A stretch of DNA of 42,553 bases. Origin: Clostridia bacterium. GTDB taxonomy: Bacteria; Bacillota; Clostridia; Oscillospirales; Acutalibacteraceae. The notes below the pieces were generated by a model. The model was not told the DNA's origin. It ran no database searches and saw only the letters and a list, made by a program, of their open reading frames with translations. The translations under genes and the position numbers were made by a program. Shown piece by piece: positions 38,545 through 42,553 of the stretch. The DNA lies in assembly GCA_017548045.1 (NCBI GenBank), contig JAFYNR010000036.1, positions 1 to 42,553 on the forward strand, given 5' to 3'. Position 1 is the stretch's first letter. The number at the start of each line of letters is the position of its first letter.

Positions 38545-39699
38545 TTATCTGCAAAGCTCCTCTGCAAGAGCTTCAAGCTGGGCAAGGTTATCTTCGTTGA
38601 CGGCGGATTTGATATGAACACCTGCATCCGTGTAGGTTATATCCTTGCTCTTTTCAAGCATTTTTCTCATAAACTTTTCAGCCATAAGACCCCAGGTACC
38701 GTTTTCGATAAAGCCCACGGTACGCTTCTGATAGTTGCGCTCGGTGAGGTGCTTAAGGAATTCGTGCATAAAGGGGAAAATTTCGCCGTTGTAGGTGGTG
38801 GTTGCAAGAACCTGCTTGCCGTAGCGAAAAGCATCCTCAACCGCCTCAGCCATATCACAGCGTGCAAGGTCGTTTACAACAACCTTGGGGCAGCCCTTCT
38901 CACGAAGCTTTTCCGCAAGAATTTCAACAGCCTTTTTTGTGTTGCCGTAAACAGAGGTATATGAAATCAGCACGCCTTCGCTTTCAACACCGTAGGATGA
39001 CCATATATCATAGAGATTGATGTAGTAACCGAGATTTTCCGTAAGCACGGGTCCGTGCAGAGGGCAGATGATTTCAATATCAAGCCCTGCCGCCTTTTTA
39101 AGAACAGGCTGTACCTGAGGGCCGTATTTGCCTACGATGCCGAAATAATAGCGTCTTGCCTCGCAGGCCCAATCCTCATCCGCATCAAGGGCGCCGAATT
39201 TGCCGAATGCATCTGCGGAGAAAAGCACCTTATCTTTGCTGTCATAACTCATAATAACTTCGGGCCAGTGCACCATAGGTGCGGTAACGAAGTTAAGAGT
39301 ATGTGCGCCAAGCTCAAGCTGACTGCCTTCGCCCACAACAACCTGTCTGTCCGCAAAATCGTTGCCGTAAAACTGCTTCATCATTGTGAAAGCCTTGGCT
39401 GACGAAACAATCTTTGCCTCGGGATAGCTTTCTGCAAAAAGCAGAATATTGGCTGAATGGTCGGGCTCCATATGCTGAACAACAAGGTAATCGGGAGCCT
39501 TGTCACCGATAACCTCTTTAAGATTATTCAGCCACTCATCACCGAAACGGGCATCGACAGTATCCATAACAGCAATCTTCTCATCGGTAATAACGTATGA
39601 ATTATACGCCATACCGTTTTCAACAACATACTGACCCTCAAAAAGGTCAACCTCTCTGTCATTGACGCCTATGTATCTGATATCTTCCGTAATTTTCAT
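38545..39699 (-). CDS. FprA-type flavodiiron protein
   Basis: A 384-aa protein that reduces O2 to water and/or NO to N2O in anaerobes. The N-terminal metallo-beta-lactamase-like diiron domain has HMEPDH (76-81), the WPEVIMSYD and LFSADAFGKFG blocks with Asp ligands, and CPLHGP. The C-terminal flavodoxin domain binds FMN (LISYTSVYGNTKKAVEILAE, with ATTTYNGEIFPFM and GFIENGTWG). No rubredoxin is fused or adjacent, so its electron donor is elsewhere. It is likely an oxidative or nitrosative stress defence. AAGGAGAAAA precedes the ATG. A TG-extended promoter lies in the end of the upstream symporter gene. Confidence 0.97.
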   Translation of the reverse strand: MKITEDIRYIGVNDREVDLFEGQYVVENGMAYNSYVITDEKIAVMDTVDARFGDEWLNNLKEVIGDKAPDYLVVQHMEPDHSANILLFAESYPEAKIVSSAKAFTMMKQFYGNDFADRQVVVGEGSQLELGAHTLNFVTAPMVHWPEVIMSYDSKDKVLFSADAFGKFGALDADEDWACEARRYYFGIVGKYGPQVQPVLKKAAGLDIEIICPLHGPVLTENLGYYINLYDIWSSYGVESEGVLISYTSVYGNTKKAVEILAEKLREKGCPKVVVNDLARCDMAEAVEDAFRYGKQVLATTTYNGEIFPFMHEFLKHLTERNYQKRTVGFIENGTWGLMAEKFMRKMLEKSKDITYTDAGVHIKSAVNEDNLAQLEALAEELCR

Positions 39700-39730
39700 A
39701 TTTTTTCTCCTTGGTTTTGATATACGGTTT

Positions 39731-39760
39731 ATTATAACATAAATTCTTTCTTTTTTACAA
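39731..39760 (-). promoter_or_regulatory. Promoter of the flavodiiron gene inside the symporter 3' end
   Basis: Minus strand -35 TTGTAA (39760-39755), 18-base spacer, extended -10 TGTTATAAT (core 39736-39731). It overlaps the last codons and stop of the AGCS gene. Confidence 0.6.
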
Positions 39761-41087
39761 CAGTATTTCGCGTAAATACATTATTTTTCAGTTCGTTCGT
39801 CGCCTCTTTTGAAAGCATCAGCAAAGCAAAAATATTAGGCACAGCCATAAGCCCGTTAAGTGTATCGGAAAAGCTCCATACACTTTCAAGGCGGATAACA
39901 CTACCTGCAAAGGCACAGACAACATATATTACATTGTATATCTTACCGCCTTTTTCACCGAAAATATATTCCGCACCGCTTTTGCCGTAATATGACCAGG
40001 CTGTAAGGGTTGCAAATGCAAAAAGACATATGCAGATATTCAGAAAATATCCTCCTGCTCTGCCGAATACGCTTTCAAAAACCGCAGCGCAAAGCGCACC
40101 GCCGTTAAGACTTGTGTCAGGCGACCACACTCCGCTTGTGAGAATTGCGGCGGCGGTTACCGTGCACATAAGCACAGTATCGATAAACACCTCAAGAATT
40201 CCCCACTGACCCTGACGTGCAGGGCTTTCGCAGTCTGCGGCGGCGTGAATTACCGCACTGCTTCCCAGACCTGCTTCATTTGAAAAAACTCCCCTTGATA
40301 TTCCGTATCTTGCCGCCTTAGCCATACCGAAGCCCGAAACCGATTTAACGGTGAAGGCCTCTTTCACAATGCATTTCAGACTCGGCAAAAGATTTTCCGC
40401 ATTTCTGCCGATTATTATGAGGCACGCAAGAATGAACGCCGCCGATAAAACGGGTATCAGCTTTTCGGATATGGCGGAAATTCTTTTAAGACCGCCCGAA
40501 ACGGAAAAGCCTGCAAGCACCGCAAGAATCAGACCTGCCGCAACAGACGGAAGCCCGAAGCCCGAAAGCCCCTGTGAAACAGAATTTGCCTGAGTCATAT
40601 TCCCCATTCCCAGCGAGGCGCCCGTAAGAAAAACCGCATATGCGCCTGCAAGCGGCTTTATGCCCACACCGTGTTCAATATACTGCATAGGACCGCCCCG
40701 CCACTGACCGTCGGCACCCGTCACTCTGTATTTTACGCCCAGAATATTTTCGCAGCAGCAGGTCATCATACCCAGCACCGCAGAAACGCACATCCAAAAC
40801 ACCGCACCGGGTCCTCCGGAGCAAAGGGCTGTTGCGACCCCAACAATATTACCCGTACCCAGGCAGGCGGCAAGGGCTGTGGTCAGCGCACTCATCTGAG
40901 AAACGGAGCCTTTTTCTTTTTTGAATTTTGATTTTGAAAATATGGTTGACCTGAGCCAGTCACCCATACCGAAAATCTGATAAAACCCCGTTTTGGCAGA
41001 AAGAAAAAGCCCCGTGCCGAGAAAGACCGCCAGCATGGGCGCACCCCAGACAAAGGAGCTTATTGCAGAATTAACAGTATAAAACAA
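39732..41087 (-). CDS. Sodium/alanine (AGCS) symporter
   Basis: A 451-aa transporter of the alanine or glycine:cation symporter family with about 11 membrane helices. It takes up alanine or glycine with Na+ or H+. Family blocks are FVWGAPMLAVFLGTGLFLSA near the N-terminus, SALTTALAACLGTGNIVGVA (66-85), WRGGPMQYIEHG, and SRGVFSNEAGLGSSAVIHAA. The start is TTG at 41087, with GAGGTGA 6 bases upstream; starting there keeps the whole first helix. That ribosome site is inside the 3' arm of a strong hairpin, as with ypeB. The C-terminus ends in VVKKKEFML. Confidence 0.96.
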   Translation of the reverse strand: MFYTVNSAISSFVWGAPMLAVFLGTGLFLSAKTGFYQIFGMGDWLRSTIFSKSKFKKEKGSVSQMSALTTALAACLGTGNIVGVATALCSGGPGAVFWMCVSAVLGMMTCCCENILGVKYRVTGADGQWRGGPMQYIEHGVGIKPLAGAYAVFLTGASLGMGNMTQANSVSQGLSGFGLPSVAAGLILAVLAGFSVSGGLKRISAISEKLIPVLSAAFILACLIIIGRNAENLLPSLKCIVKEAFTVKSVSGFGMAKAARYGISRGVFSNEAGLGSSAVIHAAADCESPARQGQWGILEVFIDTVLMCTVTAAAILTSGVWSPDTSLNGGALCAAVFESVFGRAGGYFLNICICLFAFATLTAWSYYGKSGAEYIFGEKGGKIYNVIYVVCAFAGSVIRLESVWSFSDTLNGLMAVPNIFALLMLSKEATNELKNNVFTRNTVVKKKEFML

Positions 41088-41088
41088 T

Positions 41089-41124
41089 AGCCGTCACCTC
41101 ATTAAATGTTATGAGGCAACGGCT
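41089..41124 (-). terminator. Hairpin between the BspA-like gene and the AGCS gene, burying the AGCS ribosome site
   Basis: AGCCGT-CA-CCTCAT pairs with ATGAGG-CA-ACGGCT around TAAATGTT (12 pairs with a symmetric internal CA/CA bubble). Minus reading continues ATTGTTTTAT, where TTG is the symporter start. The ribosome site GAGGTGA (41100-41094) is within the 3' arm. It acts as terminator for the gene at 41132 and probably as a translational brake. Confidence 0.75.
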
Positions 41125-41131
41125 CTGATTA

Positions 41132-41740
41132 TTATTTTACGTCTGTGAACTTTACTTCGAATTTATACATATCCGCATAGCTTTTCACGTTTGTTGACGT
41201 GCTCTTTATGTAGAATACCGCTTTGGGGCAGGCATCAAAGGCAAACTCTCCGATTTTAACGTTATCACCTCTGAACTGTGCGATTTTAAGATTTTCGCAG
41301 TAATAAAAAGCATAAGTGCCGAGGTTTTCAAGATCTCTGGGCATATCGGTCTGAACAAGATTTTTGCACTCTGAGAATGCGTATGCGCCGATTTCGGTAA
41401 GAAGGGGCGATCTGTTCATAAGTGCCTTCTTAACGGAGCTGTTTGCGAAAGCATAATCTTCGATTTTGGTGAGAGTATCGGGTGTTCTTATTACGGTTAT
41501 TGTCTGCACGTCCTTGAAGGCTTCGGTGCCGATAACGGTTACCGTGTAGTCATCAAGCGATGAGGGGATTTCAAGCTCAACAACAGGCTCAGTGCCGTTG
41601 TATTTTGTGATTTTTGCGGTATCGTCGTCAAGAACAACGTAGCTGTAAAGACCCGTTTCATCAACCTTTTCTTTGTTGCAGGCGCAGAAAAGAGTGAGAA
41701 CGCTTGCAATAATAAGTATAATTGACAGTACCTTTTTCAT
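41132..41740 (-). CDS. BspA-like leucine-rich repeat lipoprotein
   Basis: A 202-aa lipoprotein. MKKVLSIILIIASVLTLFCAC gives a lipobox with Cys19/Cys21. The mature part is a ladder of BspA-type (LRR_5) repeats: VTVIGTEAFKDVQTITVI, LTKIEDYAFANSSVKKAL, LTEIGAYAFSECKNLVQTDM, LENLGTYAFYYCENLKIAQF and VKIGEFAFDACPKAVFYI, about 22 residues each. These are common surface ligand or adhesion proteins in gut Firmicutes. The ATG at 41740 has GAAAGGAT upstream. It follows mltG by 26 bases, so the two may share a transcript. Confidence 0.93.
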   Translation of the reverse strand: MKKVLSIILIIASVLTLFCACNKEKVDETGLYSYVVLDDDTAKITKYNGTEPVVELEIPSSLDDYTVTVIGTEAFKDVQTITVIRTPDTLTKIEDYAFANSSVKKALMNRSPLLTEIGAYAFSECKNLVQTDMPRDLENLGTYAFYYCENLKIAQFRGDNVKIGEFAFDACPKAVFYIKSTSTNVKSYADMYKFEVKFTDVK

Positions 41741-41766
41741 TTTGAAAATCCTTTCGGTTTTATTTA

Positions 41767-42553
41767 TCAAAGACCTGCCTTGCGGCAGTTCTCTTTGTGC
41801 TGGCTGAACGTTTCGGCATATATATATCTGCCTTCGTTATCGGTTATGAAATAATAATAATCCGTATCCTCGGGATAGAGGGCGGCATTTATGGCATCCG
41901 TACCCACGTTGGTTATGGGACCTGCCGGCAGGCCCTCGCAGTTGTAGGTGTTATAAAGATCAACAAGTTCATTATAACGGACATCCGTCACGTAAGGCTT
42001 AACGTAATCCCTTAAATAGAACGTGGCTACGTCACACTGAAGTCTGGGAAAGGCACGGCTTTCAAGGCGGTTATGGATAACCGACGAAACCTTGCCCATT
42101 TCAGCAGGGTCGCCTGCCTCCTCCTGAATTATTGAGGCAAGGGTCAGAATTTCATCAACGGTGTAGCCCAATTCTTCGCACCTTGCATAAACGCTTTCGT
42201 CAAGCTTTGCCTGCGTATTTTTCAGAAATCTTTTCAATGCGGATTGTGCACTTTCTTTTCTGTAAAATTCATAAGTATCGGGGAAAACGTAGCCCTCAAG
42301 CAAAAAAGCTCTTTCCTCGGGATTGTTTATTTCAAACGAAAAACCCTCAAGGCTTGCAGGGTCATTTGCCGCCGCCATAAATTCCTCTGCGGAGCAAACG
42401 CCGTTTTCATCCAGTATATCCGCAATCTGCGAAACGGTTGAGCCCTCGGGAAAGGTAAGCCGCACTGTGTGGGAGGTTGTGGGCTCGTCCACGGTAATGG
42501 TGGGGTTGCTTGTGTTGCAGGCTGAAAGGGACAAAACCGACAGCACCGCAAGA
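41767..42553 (-). CDS. mltG: Endolytic transglycosylase MltG-like, N-terminus cut off by window edge
   Basis: MltG cleaves nascent peptidoglycan strands at the membrane and releases them from the synthase. The frame is open to the window edge, where a GTG at 42546 appears but the true start is outside. The visible N-terminal part is a lipoprotein signal tail (LAVLSVLSLSAC). A LysM-like subdomain follows (RLTFPEGSTVSQIADILDEN), then the YceG catalytic domain: LASIIQEEAG with the active-site Glu, LQCDVATFYL, YNTYNCEGLPAGPITNVGTD, and YYYFITDNEGRYIYAETFSQ near the end. A lipoprotein anchor instead of a membrane helix is a variant. It lies upstream of the BspA-like gene on the same strand. Confidence 0.93.
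   Translation of the reverse strand, partial: LAVLSVLSLSACNTSNPTITVDEPTTSHTVRLTFPEGSTVSQIADILDENGVCSAEEFMAAANDPASLEGFSFEINNPEERAFLLEGYVFPDTYEFYRKESAQSALKRFLKNTQAKLDESVYARCEELGYTVDEILTLASIIQEEAGDPAEMGKVSSVIHNRLESRAFPRLQCDVATFYLRDYVKPYVTDVRYNELVDLYNTYNCEGLPAGPITNVGTDAINAALYPEDTDYYYFITDNEGRYIYAETFSQHKENCRKAGL

Overview
The window looks like chromosomal DNA of an anaerobic, spore-lineage, Gram-positive Firmicute (class Clostridia; my best guess is an Oscillospiraceae/Ruminococcaceae-type gut organism). The reasons are strong GGAGG-type ribosome sites, sigma-A promoters close to consensus, many Cys lipoproteins, a YpeB germination protein, a SigH-type sigma factor, a SleB-like protein, an A-type flavodiiron protein of anaerobes, and families common in Clostridia (DUF4349, BspA-type repeats, CxxC zinc-ribbon proteins). 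The species assignment is inference; no rRNA is present.

Layout. 1-5.1 kb (minus): a truncated secreted protein, malic enzyme, glycerol kinase and uronate isomerase (uxaC-glpK is translationally tight), then a small XRE regulator with a highly structured leader. 5.6-10.1 kb: pncB (plus), a small membrane protein under LexA-like boxes (minus), a metallophosphoesterase and an acyltransferase-3 membrane protein (plus). 10.1-16.1 kb (minus): murD, a 60-aa peptide gene with its own consensus promoter and terminator, a CAP-domain lipoprotein overlapping hflX, and a three-helix membrane protein. 16.2 kb: glyA (plus). 17.5-22.5 kb (minus): the lower-glycolysis operon pgk-tpiA-gpmI followed by ypeB, whose ribosome site lies inside a terminator-like hairpin.

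22.6-23.1 kb is the strangest stretch. One intact tRNA-Arg(CCT) is flanked by two broken copies of itself, both interrupted at the same place in the D arm by arrays of short palindromic modules. Directly beside it is a coiled-coil protein carrying three tandem winged-helix-like repeats. 25-27.1 kb: a membrane protein and a zinc-ribbon/TPR-like membrane protein (minus). 27.2-28.9 kb: a flavin reductase-like protein, then an ECF sigma factor and its probable membrane anti-sigma factor. 28.9-30.5 kb: two divergent lipoproteins. 30.6-36.1 kb (plus): topB, an orphan oligopeptide-binding lipoprotein, VanZ and a GH5-fold protein whose two catalytic glutamates appear to be replaced. These four genes overlap by 1-11 bases.

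36.2-42.5 kb: an XRE repressor with tandem palindromes over its promoter, a zinc-ribbon protein, a SigH-like sigma factor, a degenerate SleB-like protein abutting a flavodiiron protein tail to tail, an AGCS symporter whose ribosome site lies inside a hairpin, a BspA-like repeat lipoprotein and a 5'-truncated MltG. No CRISPR array, transposase, integrase, prophage gene or rRNA was found. The best candidates for something undescribed are the interrupted tRNA-Arg cluster with its modular palindromes, the triple winged-helix protein next to it, the GH5 pseudoenzyme, and the damage-box small membrane protein.
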